Below, piece after piece: positions 42,268 to 51,663 of a stretch of 64,000 nt of DNA; position 1 is the stretch's first letter, and each line of letters opens with the position of its first letter. The position numbers and the translations under genes were made by a program. Source of the DNA: Roseovarius carneus (GTDB lineage Bacteria; Pseudomonadota; Alphaproteobacteria; Rhodobacterales; Rhodobacteraceae); assembly GCF_020141465.1 (NCBI RefSeq), contig NZ_JAHSPD010000001.1:896501-960500 (forward strand), read 5' to 3'. The notes under the pieces were generated by a model, which was given only the letters and a program-made list of their open reading frames with translations, did no database searches and was not told the origin of the DNA.

Positions 42268-43097
42268 CCCTACACCCAATCTCACTCGCTGGCGTCATCG
42301 GGCATCCGATCGCACATTCCAAATCGCCGCAAATCCATGGGCATTGGCTTAAAACAATGGGGCTGGCTGGGCATTATGTGCCGATGGATGTGGCCCCGGA
42401 TGATCTGGAAACAGTGTTGCGCAGCCTGCCCAAGGCGGGGTTTGTCGGGATTAACATCACCATTCCGCATAAGGAAAAGGTGATCGAGATCGCCGATTTG
42501 GTGACGGACCGCGCTATTCTTATTGGGGCTGCCAATACGTTGATCTTTCGCAAAGATGGCAAAATTCACGCGGACAATACCGATGGATACGGCTTCGTGA
42601 AAAACCTGCAAAGCGCTGGGATTGGATGGAACCCTGGCGCGGGGCCTGCCGCGATGCTGGGTGCGGGTGGTGCTGCGCGTGCCGTGGTGGCGTCGCTTTT
42701 GGACGCAGGCGTGCCTGAGATCCTGATTTCCAACCGGACGCGTGTGCGCGCCGAGGCGCTTCAGCAAGAATTTGGCAAGCGGTTGCGGGTGTTTGATTGG
42801 GTGCAGGCGGGCAATATGATGGAATATGCGGCGACGGTCGTGAACACCACATCGCTCGGGATGCTTGGCAAGCCGCCGCTGCGCGTGCCGCTTGATGGGT
42901 TGCAAAAAGGGGCGGTTGTGACCGATCTGGTCTATGCACCGCTCAAGACAAACCTCTTGCTCACGGCCGAGGAAATGGGCTGTCGCACCGTGGATGGCCT
43001 TGGCATGTTGCTCTATCAGGCGGTGCCTGGGTTTGAGCGTTGGTTTGGTGCGCGCCCCACCGTTGACAGCGCCACACGGGCCGCGGCGCTCAGATGA
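42264..43097 (+). CDS. aroE: Shikimate dehydrogenase
   Basis: 277 residues. [37 protein letters not shown] (catalytic lysine) and [18 protein letters not shown] (NADP fold) are classic AroE motifs. It reduces 3-dehydroshikimate in aromatic amino-acid synthesis. It overlaps maf and coaE by 4 bases each. Confidence 0.95.
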   Translation: MTLHPISLAGVIGHPIAHSKSPQIHGHWLKTMGLAGHYVPMDVAPDDLETVLRSLPKAGFVGINITIPHKEKVIEIADLVTDRAILIGAANTLIFRKDGKIHADNTDGYGFVKNLQSAGIGWNPGAGPAAMLGAGGAARAVVASLLDAGVPEILISNRTRVRAEALQQEFGKRLRVFDWVQAGNMMEYAATVVNTTSLGMLGKPPLRVPLDGLQKGAVVTDLVYAPLKTNLLLTAEEMGCRTVDGLGMLLYQAVPGFERWFGARPTVDSATRAAALR

Positions 43098-43684
43098 CAT
43101 TCCGGCTGGGTTTGACGGGCTCCATCGGAATGGGCAAATCCACGACGGCGAAACTCTTTGCCGAGGCGGGTTGTCCCGTGTGGGACGCGGACGCGGCGGT
43201 GCACCGGCTTTATGGCGTGGGTGGTGCGGCTGTGGCCCCGATGCAAGCGGCATTCCCCGATACAGTCCATGACGGCGCGGTGTCGCGGGACGCGCTGAAG
43301 GCCATCCTCGCCGAAACACCTGAGGCGCTGGCGCAGATCGAGCGGATTGTGCACCCTCTCGTGGCCCAAGACCGCGCGCAGTTTTTGCGTGGCACAGATG
43401 CGGATATCGTCGTGCTGGATATCCCCCTGCTTTACGAGACACGCGGTGAGAAGCATATGAATGCGGTCGTCGTCGTCACCGCACCAGCAGAAATTCAGCG
43501 CGCCCGCGTTCTGGAGCGCGGGACCATGACCGAGGCGCAACTCGATGCGATTCTCGCCAAGCAGATGCCTGATTCCGAAAAGCGCGCCCTTGCTGATTAT
43601 GTCATCACCACAGATACGGTTGAACACGCCCGCGCGCAGGTCCAAGATATTCTTGCAACCATCAGGGCAGGCCAACATGCGTGA
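43094..43684 (+). CDS. coaE: Dephospho-CoA kinase
   Basis: 196 residues. GLTGSIGMGKSTTAKLFAEAG is the Walker A region and VWDADAAVHRLYG and VLDIPLLYETRGE follow. It performs the last step of CoA synthesis. It overlaps aroE by 4 and dnaQ by 8 bases. Confidence 0.95.
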   Translation: MTFRLGLTGSIGMGKSTTAKLFAEAGCPVWDADAAVHRLYGVGGAAVAPMQAAFPDTVHDGAVSRDALKAILAETPEALAQIERIVHPLVAQDRAQFLRGTDADIVVLDIPLLYETRGEKHMNAVVVVTAPAEIQRARVLERGTMTEAQLDAILAKQMPDSEKRALADYVITTDTVEHARAQVQDILATIRAGQHA

Positions 43685-44381
43685 GATCGTTCTAGATACG
43701 GAAACCACCGGGTTTGAACCGGATCAGGGCGACCGCATTGTGGAAATTGGCGCGGTTGAGCTGGAAAACCACATGCCCACGGGGCGCACCTATCACCAAT
43801 ATATCAACCCCGAGCGCGCCATGCCCGAGGAGGCCTTTCAGGTGCATGGGCTTGGTGATGATTTCCTGCGCGACAAGCCGGTTTTCGCCAAGATCGCTCA
43901 TGATTTTCTGGAATTCGTTGGCACGTCCACGATGGTGATCCACAATGCCTCGTTTGACATGAAATTCATCAATGCCGAGCTGAGCTGGCTCAAACTGCCT
44001 AAGCTTCCGATGGATCAGGCGGTTGATACGTTGATGATCGCGCGCAAGAAATTCCCCGGCTCGCCTGCGTCCCTTGATGCGCTCTGCCGCCGGTTCAACA
44101 TCGACAACACGGCCCGGACACTCCACGGCGCGCTTCTCGATTCCGAAATCCTTGCCGAGGTCTATCTTGAACTCATCGGCGGGCGGCAGCCCGATTTTGG
44201 CCTGAGCACCCAAAGCACCCAAGGCTCAGGGCCCGCGCAATCGCCCACATGGCGCGCTGGGCCACGGCCAAAGAAACTTCCGCCCCGGATGACCGAGGCG
44301 GAAGAAAAGGCGCATGCGGCCTTTGTCGATGGTATGGGCGACAGCGCCATGTGGCGCAGGCTGGGTTACACGATCGGCTGA
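43677..44381 (+). CDS. dnaQ: DNA polymerase III epsilon subunit (3'-5' exonuclease)
   Basis: 234 residues. The exonuclease motifs are EIVLDTETTGF (I), VIHNASFDMKFINAEL (II) and TLHGALLDSEILAEVYLEL (III). It proofreads DNA replication. The C-terminal part carries a Pro/Gln-rich linker and MTEAEEKAHAAFV, likely the polymerase-contact region. The start ATG lies 8 bases inside coaE. It converges with secB, overlapping 16 bases. Confidence 0.93.
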   Translation: MREIVLDTETTGFEPDQGDRIVEIGAVELENHMPTGRTYHQYINPERAMPEEAFQVHGLGDDFLRDKPVFAKIAHDFLEFVGTSTMVIHNASFDMKFINAELSWLKLPKLPMDQAVDTLMIARKKFPGSPASLDALCRRFNIDNTARTLHGALLDSEILAEVYLELIGGRQPDFGLSTQSTQGSGPAQSPTWRAGPRPKKLPPRMTEAEEKAHAAFVDGMGDSAMWRRLGYTIG

Positions 44382-44899
44382 TCGCCCTTGGCCATTTCCG
44401 CCTGCCTACGCATGATTTCCTGCCGGTAGATGCCAACAAAATCAATGTTTTCGAGGTTAAGCGGCGGGAACCCACCATCGCGCGTCACATCCGACACGAT
44501 CCGGCGGAAGAACGGGAAGAGCATCCGGGGGCATTCGATCATCAAGAACGGGTGCAGCTGATCCTCGGGCACGTTATCCACCAGAAAAACGCCCGCATAT
44601 TCAAGCTCAAGCATAAAGAGCATATCTTCGGTGCCCTTGTTCTTGGACTGAATCGTGCTTTTGATGATCACCTCATATTGGTTCTCGGCGCTGCGCTTTT
44701 TCGCGTCCATGTTGACGGTTACAGTCACGTCCGGCTGGACATCGCCGCCGATCCCTTTCTGGGCAAGCACGTTCTCAAATGAAAGATCGCGCACAAATTG
44801 CGTCAGGATCTGCATCTTCACTTGGGGCGCCTGCTCCTTGGGGGCTGCGGGGGCCGCGCCATTTCCGGCCTTTGCTGCGCCTTTGTCCTCATCTGCCAT
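44366..44899 (-). CDS. secB: Protein-export chaperone SecB
   Basis: 177 residues from the ATG preceded by AGGAG. MQILTQFVRDLSFENVLAQKG, YEVIIKSTIQSKNKG and FPFFRRIVSDVTRDGGFPPLNLENIDFVGIYRQ are SecB motifs. It keeps preproteins unfolded for SecA. An alanine-rich N-terminal extension precedes the core, common in alphaproteobacteria. Confidence 0.95.
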   Translation of the reverse strand: MADEDKGAAKAGNGAAPAAPKEQAPQVKMQILTQFVRDLSFENVLAQKGIGGDVQPDVTVTVNMDAKKRSAENQYEVIIKSTIQSKNKGTEDMLFMLELEYAGVFLVDNVPEDQLHPFLMIECPRMLFPFFRRIVSDVTRDGGFPPLNLENIDFVGIYRQEIMRRQAEMAKGDQPIV

Positions 44900-44966
44900 G
44901 ATCGTCTCCTGCTGAATGTGATGCTCTAAATCTCGCTGGCCCATCTACCCGGTTTCAGAACTGGCC

Positions 44967-45461
44967 TCAATGCTTTGTCCATCCCGATGGGCCGTTTGGC
45001 GCATCTGGGTCGGGGGTCACATCCCGGTAATCGCCCTCGATCGTGCCGGGACCGGGTCGGGGCCGCCTGCCTTGAGGGTCCGAGGGACCTGCCGGACCCG
45101 TTTGGAACCCTTGTACCTTGATCCGCTTGCGCAAATAGAGAAAGGCCGCGCGCCGAAAGGGCGGCGTCAGGAGCGCAAACCCCACCGCATCGGTAAAAAA
45201 TCCCGGCGTCAGAAGCAAAACACCCGCGACAAGGATCATCGCCCCATGGGCCAACGGCTCTGTCGGGTCACGAAGTTCCGAGAACGAGTCCCGCAGCGCC
45301 ATCATCGCCATAGCGCCTTGGGTTTTCACAAGCCATGTCCCAATGAGGGCTGTCACCAGAACGATGGCCAGCGTTGGCCAAAGCCCAAGCCAGCCACCAA
45401 CCTGAATAAACAGGCCGATTTCAATGAGTGGGACCGTAATAAACGCCAAGAGGAGCCACAT
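44967..45461 (-). CDS. fxsA: FxsA-family membrane protein
   Basis: 164 residues. Membrane segments near 3-23, 28-46 and 75-98. LIEIGLFIQVGGWLGLWPTLAIVLVTALIGTWLVKTQG and LLLTPGFFTDAVGFALLTPPFR are characteristic of FxsA. The C-terminal tail is Pro/Gly/Asp-rich. The role is poorly known; it was first linked to phage exclusion. Divergent from the Tim44-domain gene. Confidence 0.85.
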   Translation of the reverse strand: MWLLLAFITVPLIEIGLFIQVGGWLGLWPTLAIVLVTALIGTWLVKTQGAMAMMALRDSFSELRDPTEPLAHGAMILVAGVLLLTPGFFTDAVGFALLTPPFRRAAFLYLRKRIKVQGFQTGPAGPSDPQGRRPRPGPGTIEGDYRDVTPDPDAPNGPSGWTKH

Positions 45462-45570
45462 AGCCGCACATCCTTTTGTTTTGAGGGGCCAAGGTGGACT
45501 TGGACCTCTTGCTCACCTACATAAGGTCGGAACCCGGAGATTTCCAAGTCTTGCCCAGAATGAGGTGACC

Positions 45571-46230
45571 ATGAACACGGCCATTATACAGCTTCTTGTC
45601 CTTGCCGGCATCGCTGTTTTCCTGATCTTGCGCCTGCGCAGCGTGCTTGGCACCCGCGAAGGCTTTGAGACGCCCCCCGCGCCGATCGAAGGTGCGCCTG
45701 CACGTCGTAACCCCGGCTTTGAAGTGATCGAGGGCGGACCTGATCATGATATCATCGACCACGTCCCCGAAGACAGCGAAGCTGCCGCCGCCTTGGCCGA
45801 GATGAAGCGCGCCGAGCCGTCCTTTGCAGTAGGTGAATTCCTGTCCGGTGCACGCGGCGCTTATGAGATGATTCTCATGGGCTTTGAGAATGGGGATATG
45901 GAGCAAATCCGCCCCCTGCTTGGCGATGACGTTGCCGAAACCTTCGATGAAGTCATCAAGATGCGCAAAGACCAAGGCCTGACCATCGAGGCAGAGTTCC
46001 TTGGTGTGCGTGAGGTGTCGCTGCATGATGCGACTTTTGTTACGGAGACAGGCGAGGCCAATGTCGTTGTGAAGTTCATCGGCGAGCTTACCTCCGTCGT
46101 CTACAACGCCAAGGGCGATCTTGTTGAAGGCGAGGCTGGCAAATCCAAGCGTCAGAAAGATATCTGGACGTTTGAGCGCATGATGGGGACCGATGATCCC
46201 AACTGGCGCCTTGTCGCTACGGGCGAATGA
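45571..46230 (+). CDS. Tim44/TimA-domain membrane-anchored protein
   Basis: 219 residues. One N-terminal membrane helix (TAIIQLLVLAGIAVFLILRL) and a C-terminal Tim44-like domain (about 85-215; FLSGARGAYEMILMGFENGDMEQIRPLLGDDVAETF and KDIWTFERMMGTDDPNWRLVATGE). A bacterial relative of mitochondrial Tim44, thought to act at the membrane or in protein export. It sits next to secB and fxsA and overlaps mltA by 4 bases. Confidence 0.85.
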   Translation: MNTAIIQLLVLAGIAVFLILRLRSVLGTREGFETPPAPIEGAPARRNPGFEVIEGGPDHDIIDHVPEDSEAAAALAEMKRAEPSFAVGEFLSGARGAYEMILMGFENGDMEQIRPLLGDDVAETFDEVIKMRKDQGLTIEAEFLGVREVSLHDATFVTETGEANVVVKFIGELTSVVYNAKGDLVEGEAGKSKRQKDIWTFERMMGTDDPNWRLVATGE

Positions 46231-47264
46231 TCCGGGCGGCTCTGACCGCCCTTATATTGGCGCTGCCCCTTCCGGGCGGCGCCTTTGCGTCCGAGACCAC
46301 CTATGAAATCCTGAACTTCTCCGACCTTGATGGGTGGGAAGCGGACGATCATGCCCAAGCGCTTACCGCGTTTTTGGAAACCTGCACTGATATGCACGAT
46401 CCTGACTGGCTCTCGCTCTGTGCGCTGGCCCAGCAAGGGCCTGACGCCAAGGGCTTTTTCCAGCTTTTCTTTCGTCCCATCATGATAACGGATGGCAAGC
46501 CTGCCCTCTTCACTGGGTATTTCGAGCCTGAGCTGACAGGTTCGCTGCAACCTTCCGCGCGCTTTCGCTACCCGCTTTATCGCGAGCCACCCGAGGCCAA
46601 AGAGATCAACCCATGGCTCACCCGCCGCGAGATTGAGACCGGGGATTCCATGCGTGGCCGGGGGCTTGAGATCGTCTGGGTGGATGATCCGGTTGAGAAG
46701 TTTTTCCTTCAGATTCAAGGCTCGGGCCGCGTGCGTCTTCCTGATGGGGAGGTGCTTCGCGTGGGCTTTGGTGGGTCCAACGGACATAACTACCGCTCCG
46801 TCGGGGCCGAATTGGTGCGACGTGGCGTCTATCAGCCCCATCAGGTCAGCGCGCAGGTGATTCAGAGCTGGGTCCGGCGCAACCCGGTCGAAGGGGCAGC
46901 CCTTTTGCACACTAACGATTCGTATGTTTTCTTCCGCCGGGTTGATCAGGTGCCAGCCGACAAGGGGCCTTTGGGCGCGATGAACCGCTCGATCACCACG
47001 GGCCGCTCGATTGCGGTGGACCCTGCCTTTGTCACGTTGGGCGCGCCGGTTTGGGTGGAAAAGGGCGGCAATGGGCCGATCCGGCGGCTGATGATCGCGC
47101 AAGATACAGGCTCGGCCATCAAGGGGGCGCAGCGTGGCGATCTTTTCATGGGCACCGGGGATCAGGCGGGGCGTATTGCAGGGCGTTTGCGCGATCCGGG
47201 CCGGATGATTGTCCTGATGCCGATCCAGCGGGCCTATGCCCTCGCGCCAGAGGCGCTGAAATAA
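46227..47264 (+). CDS. mltA: Membrane-bound lytic murein transglycosylase A
   Basis: 345 residues. A signal peptide (ALTALILALPLPGGAFA) is followed by ALFTGYFEPELTGS and WVDDPVEKFFLQIQGSGRVRLPDG (MltA domain). The C-terminal 3D domain has MIAQDTGSAIKGAQRGDLFMGTGDQAG with the catalytic aspartate. It cleaves peptidoglycan glycan strands. No lipobox cysteine is seen, so anchoring is uncertain. Confidence 0.93.
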   Translation: MIRAALTALILALPLPGGAFASETTYEILNFSDLDGWEADDHAQALTAFLETCTDMHDPDWLSLCALAQQGPDAKGFFQLFFRPIMITDGKPALFTGYFEPELTGSLQPSARFRYPLYREPPEAKEINPWLTRREIETGDSMRGRGLEIVWVDDPVEKFFLQIQGSGRVRLPDGEVLRVGFGGSNGHNYRSVGAELVRRGVYQPHQVSAQVIQSWVRRNPVEGAALLHTNDSYVFFRRVDQVPADKGPLGAMNRSITTGRSIAVDPAFVTLGAPVWVEKGGNGPIRRLMIAQDTGSAIKGAQRGDLFMGTGDQAGRIAGRLRDPGRMIVLMPIQRAYALAPEALK

Positions 47265-47289
47265 TGAATGCTGAGCCAGAGGCGTTGAC

Positions 47290-47877
47290 ATGAGCCGTCG
47301 CCGGGTGCGACCAGACGAGCTTGACCTCTGGCGACAGGTTGCGCGCACGGCAGAGCCCTTGATGCGGCCCCCCGCCAAGGCGGACCTCACCGATAGCTTC
47401 ACGCCCAAAGCGGCCCTCTCACAGCCCGCGCCCAAAAAGCCCCTCCCCCTGCCCGCGTTCAAAGTGGGAGAGCGCGCCCAGACCCGCGACACTCTCCCCG
47501 GCCTCACGGATTATCACACGCCCGCCCCACCCACGATGGACCGCAAAGCGTTTGGCAAGCTCAAACGCGGCAAGATGAAGCCGGAAGCGCGGATTGACCT
47601 GCATGGGATGACCGTGGACCGTGCGCATAACGCGCTCAATGGCTTCGTGATGCGCGCCCATGGGCAGGGCAAACGGCTGATCCTCGTGATCACGGGCAAG
47701 GGTAAGCGCACGGATGGCGATGGGCCGATCCCCGTGCGGCAGGGCGTTTTGCGCCATAACGTGCCCCATTGGCTCAGCCTGCCGCCGCTTTCACAAATGG
47801 TGATGCAGGTAAGCAAGGCGCATGGCAAACATGGCGGCGGCGGTGCCTATTACGTCTATCTACGCCGCCCGCGATAG
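47290..47877 (+). CDS. Smr-domain (MutS2 C-terminal-like) protein
   Basis: 195 residues. The C-terminal Smr domain has RIDLHGMTVDRAHNALNGF and LILVITGKGKR; the N-terminal half is Arg/Pro-rich and unstructured. Smr domains are nicking nucleases or RNA-binding. Its end overlaps the MFS gene on the other strand by 18 bases. Confidence 0.87.
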   Translation: MSRRRVRPDELDLWRQVARTAEPLMRPPAKADLTDSFTPKAALSQPAPKKPLPLPAFKVGERAQTRDTLPGLTDYHTPAPPTMDRKAFGKLKRGKMKPEARIDLHGMTVDRAHNALNGFVMRAHGQGKRLILVITGKGKRTDGDGPIPVRQGVLRHNVPHWLSLPPLSQMVMQVSKAHGKHGGGGAYYVYLRRPR

Positions 47878-49083
47878 CCGTGGGGCCGCGCGCAGGATGC
47901 CGATGGTCATCATCACAGTCGAGAAGACGAAAAAGCCCGCCACCGCGATATACTGCACCTCTATCCCTACGCCCATGTCGATGCCCAGCCCGGTGATCCC
48001 TGGCCCGATGGCGGATCCAAACACCATAACCGCCGCCGCCATTGCCTTGATCGACCCGATATGGCGGGTGCCATAAAACTCGGCCCAGAAGGCGGCGGGC
48101 AGCGTGGTATTTACCCCCGTGTTGAGCCCCAGAAAGAGGAACCCCAAGGTCAGGCCCACAGGCCCCTCGGCAAAGGCAAAGGCGAGGAACGCCACCACCA
48201 TGGGTAGCTGCATAAACGGGATGAGCCGCGCCGTGCCCCATTTATCAAGCGCCCAGCCGCTGAGAACCATCGCCGCGATGCTGACCCCTGTGTAGAACGG
48301 GAAAAAGGCCACTAGCTCGATATGGTCCACGGCTTTCACCTCGGCGAAATGCACCTGATGAAAGAAAAACGCGGTGTTGAAGGCCGCGGGACCCAGAAGC
48401 GCCGGAATCATGAACCAGAAAAGCCAATGGCGCAGGGTCTCGTTGCGGGTCCAGTGGCGCAGGTCCATCCCGTAGGCCTGATTGGAGCTGGCCAGCGATT
48501 GCGGCGTCCGCTCCTCGCGCAGCAAGAGCATCAAAAGCGGGATGCCGAGGGCGGCGATAACACCCGCGACAACCCACAAGATGCGCCAGTCGATTGTGAT
48601 CATCAACGTGACGAAAATCAGCGGCAAAAGCGCTTCGCCCGCGGCAAAGCCCAGCGTGGCCACCGAGAGCGCCCGTCCCCGTGTGGCGATGAACCAGCGC
48701 GACATGGCCACGACCGCGATATGGCTCGTCATGCCCTGCCCGGTGAAGCGCAGCGCGAAAATCACCAGCGGCAAGAGCCACCAGACCGGGTTGAGCGCCA
48801 TGAAAAGGCACGCGGCCAGAAGCATCGCGAGGATGATCGCGCCAAGGCCGCGCACCCGAAATTGGTCGGTCAACCCGCCTGCCCAGATCATCATAATGGC
48901 CGAGGCCGTGGTCCCAAGCGCGTAGATCCCGCCCCATTGCCCATGGCTGAGGCCGAACCCTTCACGGATTTCGCCCGCGAAGATGGAGATGAAGAAGGTC
49001 TGCCCGAAGCTGCTGAGAAATGTCAGCAAAACACCAGCCGAAAGCCAGCGTGCATTATCACGAAGAAAGCCGAGTGTGTTCAT
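47860..49083 (-). CDS. Major facilitator superfamily transporter
   Basis: 407 residues with about 12 membrane segments. TDQFRVRGLGAIILAMLLAACLF matches the MFS loop 2-3 region, and SRWFIATRGRALSVATLGFAAGEALLPL the fifth helix. The start ATG before NTLGFL is used. Substrate unknown; may belong to the oxalate/formate-like monocarboxylate group by overall look. Confidence 0.85.
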   Translation of the reverse strand: MNTLGFLRDNARWLSAGVLLTFLSSFGQTFFISIFAGEIREGFGLSHGQWGGIYALGTTASAIMMIWAGGLTDQFRVRGLGAIILAMLLAACLFMALNPVWWLLPLVIFALRFTGQGMTSHIAVVAMSRWFIATRGRALSVATLGFAAGEALLPLIFVTLMITIDWRILWVVAGVIAALGIPLLMLLLREERTPQSLASSNQAYGMDLRHWTRNETLRHWLFWFMIPALLGPAAFNTAFFFHQVHFAEVKAVDHIELVAFFPFYTGVSIAAMVLSGWALDKWGTARLIPFMQLPMVVAFLAFAFAEGPVGLTLGFLFLGLNTGVNTTLPAAFWAEFYGTRHIGSIKAMAAAVMVFGSAIGPGITGLGIDMGVGIEVQYIAVAGFFVFSTVMMTIGILRAAPRLSRAA

Positions 49084-49264
49084 CGCTCTTTGGTGGCGCG
49101 AAACTTTAGCGAAGGGAAGGGCAAACGCGGGCGTGATCCAGTAGAGCGCCTTGTGGCGCACAGGGCTTTATATGCGCTCAAGGCCGCGCAGAGGCCGTGG
49201 CCCGTTACCCATGCGGCGGTGAATGGCGCGTCTGTGGATTGGTATTTAAGATCAGAAAGAGGCG

Positions 49265-50572
49265 TTAAAGCACGTAGCGGCTCAGATCCGTGGATTTGGC
49301 CAGCTCGCCGAGATTTTTGTCAACGAACGCGGCGTCCACCGTGACCGACTGCCCCGCCCGGTCGGGCGCGTGAAAGCTCAACTCCTCGAACACACGCTCC
49401 ATCACCGTATAAAGGCGACGCGCGCCGATATTCTCGACCGATTGGTTCACCTCCGCCGCGATCTTGGCCAGCGCCTTGATGCCGTCTTCGGTAAAATCAA
49501 CTGTCACTTCTTCGGTCCCCATAAGCGCCGTGTATTGCAGGGTCAGTGCGTTGTCCGTCTCGGTCAGGATGCGCACGAAATCCGCCTCCGTGAGGGGGCG
49601 TAGCTCAACCCGTATGGGCAGGCGGCCCTGCAATTCGGGCAGCAGGTCCGAGGGTTTGGCGATATGGAACGCACCCGACGCGATGAAGAGGATGTGGTCG
49701 GTCTTGACCGCGCCATGTTTGGTGCTCACCGACGTGCCTTCTATCAAGGGCAAGAGATCACGCTGCACGCCTTCGCGGCTCACGTCGCCGCCGCGCGCAT
49801 CCTGACGTGCGCAGACCTTGTCGATCTCGTCGAGGAACACGATGCCGTTTTGCTCAACCGCCTCAAGGGCGGCGCGGGTGACGGTCTCGTCGTCCAGAAG
49901 CTTATCCGCCTCCTCCCCGATCAGCACCTCATAGCTTTCGGAGACCTTCATCTTGCGCCGTACCGTGCGCCCGCCAAAGGCTTTGCCGAAGATATCACCG
50001 AGGTTCATCATACCCATTTGCCCGCCGGGTTGGCCGGGGATTTCCATCCCGCCCATCGGGTTTGACGTATCGGCCACATCAAGCTCAATGACCGTGTCGT
50101 CAAGCTCCCCGCTTTTGAGCTTTTTGCGGAAAAGCTCACGCGTGCCCTCGCGCGCATCTTCACCTGCGATGGCGGTGATCACACGCTCCTCGGCGGCGGT
50201 GTGGGCGCTTGCCTTCACATCCTCGCGCATTTGTTCGCGGATCATGGCGATGGCGCTGTCCACCAGATCGCGGACGATCTGCTCCACATCGCGGCCGACA
50301 TAGCCCACCTCGGTGAATTTCGTGGCCTCCACCTTGATAAAGGGCGCGCGGGCCAGTTTGGCGAGGCGGCGGGAGATTTCGGTCTTGCCCACGCCGGTCG
50401 GCCCGATCATCAGAATGTTCTTGGGGTAGACCTCATCGCGCAGATCATCGCTCAGCTGCTTGCGCCGCCAGCGGTTGCGCAAGGCCACGGCCACGGCGCG
50501 TTTTGCGTCGCTCTGGCCGATGATGAAACGGTCCAGCTCGGAGACGATCTCGCGGGGGGTCAGGTCAGACAT
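49265..50572 (-). CDS. hslU: HslUV protease ATPase subunit HslU
   Basis: 435 residues. Walker [12 protein letters not shown] (residues 57-64 core), Walker [23 protein letters not shown] and C-terminal DLSRYVL. It unfolds proteins for the HslV peptidase. Follows hslV on the same strand after 33 bases. Confidence 0.97.
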   Translation of the reverse strand: MSDLTPREIVSELDRFIIGQSDAKRAVAVALRNRWRRKQLSDDLRDEVYPKNILMIGPTGVGKTEISRRLAKLARAPFIKVEATKFTEVGYVGRDVEQIVRDLVDSAIAMIREQMREDVKASAHTAAEERVITAIAGEDAREGTRELFRKKLKSGELDDTVIELDVADTSNPMGGMEIPGQPGGQMGMMNLGDIFGKAFGGRTVRRKMKVSESYEVLIGEEADKLLDDETVTRAALEAVEQNGIVFLDEIDKVCARQDARGGDVSREGVQRDLLPLIEGTSVSTKHGAVKTDHILFIASGAFHIAKPSDLLPELQGRLPIRVELRPLTEADFVRILTETDNALTLQYTALMGTEEVTVDFTEDGIKALAKIAAEVNQSVENIGARRLYTVMERVFEELSFHAPDRAGQSVTVDAAFVDKNLGELAKSTDLSRYVL

Positions 50573-50605
50573 TTTGGGCTCCGTTGCGGTGTAATAGGGT
50601 CGAAT

Positions 50606-51169
50606 TCAGGCCTGTGCCTCAATCTCTTCGACCGTCAGTTTGCCGTTGGTGTAGACGCAGATATCGGCGGCGATGGCCATGGCGGCGCGCGCCACCTCCT
50701 CTGCGCTGCGGTCCGTTTCCATCATCCCGCGCGCGGCAGCCAGCGCATAGTTACCGCCCGATCCGATGGCGGCCACATCATGCTCCGGCTCAAGCACGTC
50801 GCCGGCGCCGGTGATCACGAAAAGCTCTGAGCCGTCGGTCACGATCAGCATCGCCTCCAGCTTTTGCAGGTATTTATCCGTGCGCCAGTCCTTGGCGAGA
50901 TCAACGCTCGCGCGCTGCAACTGTCCGGGCGTGGCTTCCAGCTTGGCCTCCAGCCGCTCCAGCAGGGTGAACGCATCGGCGGTGGAGCCCGCAAACCCCG
51001 CAACCACATCAAAGCCACCGGGGCTGAGGCGGCGGACCTTGCGTGCGGTGCCTTTGATGACCGTCTGGCCAAGGCTCACCTGACCGTCGCCCGCCACCAC
51101 AACACGCCCGCCTTTGCGCACGCCGATGATGGTGGTGCCGTGCCATCCGGGGAAGCTGTTTTGATCCAT
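50606..51169 (-). CDS. hslV: HslUV protease peptidase subunit HslV
   Basis: 187 residues from the ATG 6 bases after AGGAG (a GTG one codon upstream is too close). [25 protein letters not shown] gives the catalytic threonine after removal of the leader (Thr12). [14 protein letters not shown] and [13 protein letters not shown] are present. Forms the proteolytic dodecamer with HslU. Confidence 0.97.
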   Translation of the reverse strand: MDQNSFPGWHGTTIIGVRKGGRVVVAGDGQVSLGQTVIKGTARKVRRLSPGGFDVVAGFAGSTADAFTLLERLEAKLEATPGQLQRASVDLAKDWRTDKYLQKLEAMLIVTDGSELFVITGAGDVLEPEHDVAAIGSGGNYALAAARGMMETDRSAEEVARAAMAIAADICVYTNGKLTVEEIEAQA

Positions 51170-51230
51170 CACGTTCTCCTCGCTCTTGGCTCATATATGC
51201 GGGTGAGGGGGGCCAAGCGCAACCAGATGC

Positions 51231-51256
51231 AAAAAGGGCGCCCCGAGGGACGCCCT
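51231..51256 (-). terminator. Rho-independent terminator after trxA
   Basis: On the minus strand a roughly 9-base stem AGGGCGTCCC/GGGGCGCCCT (one G-U pair) is followed by five T residues. It ends the tsaE-to-trxA operon and separates it from hslV. Confidence 0.75.
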
Positions 51257-51279
51257 GAATTTCGTATCGATGAGACGGC

Positions 51280-51600
51280 TCAGAGCGCGTCTTCGATCCA
51301 GCTTTGCAGCGCCGCTTTGGGGGCTGCGCCAGAGCGGTTCGAGATCACTTCGCCATTCTTGAAGATGAAAAGCGCGGGAATGCCACGCACGCCCATGGCG
51401 ACGGCGGAGTTCGGGTTGCTGTCCACGTCGATCTTGGCGATTTTGACCTTGCCGCCCATCTCCGCCGAAAGCTCTTCCAGAGCCGGGCCGATCTGTTTGC
51501 ACGGGCCGCACCATTCGGCCCAGAAATCCACCACAACGGGGATATCGGAATTCTTCACTTCGGCGTCGAAAGTCTCATCGGTGACGGCAACGGTGGCCAT
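51280..51600 (-). CDS. trxA: Thioredoxin
   Basis: 106 residues. [18 protein letters not shown] contains the WCGPC active site, and [14 protein letters not shown] has the cis-proline. The ATG at 51600 is preferred over a GTG three codons upstream because AGGAG is 8 bases away. Last gene of the addAB operon, with a hairpin terminator after it. Confidence 0.96.
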   Translation of the reverse strand: MATVAVTDETFDAEVKNSDIPVVVDFWAEWCGPCKQIGPALEELSAEMGGKVKIAKIDVDSNPNSAVAMGVRGIPALFIFKNGEVISNRSGAAPKAALQSWIEDAL

Positions 51601-51663
51601 GGTTTTCACTCCTCAAGGGGTTCGCGTTTCAGGGGCCGAACCTAGGTAGGGCGCGCGCGAAGG

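Noticed and set aside
49084-49264. 181-base gap between the MFS gene and hslU
   Set aside because: No convincing gene, hairpin or motif seen; frames here are chance openings.
51195-51225. Possible heat-shock (RpoH) promoter upstream of hslV
   Set aside because: A CTTG and a CATATAT occur, but the spacing of 14 bases is too short and the matches are weak.
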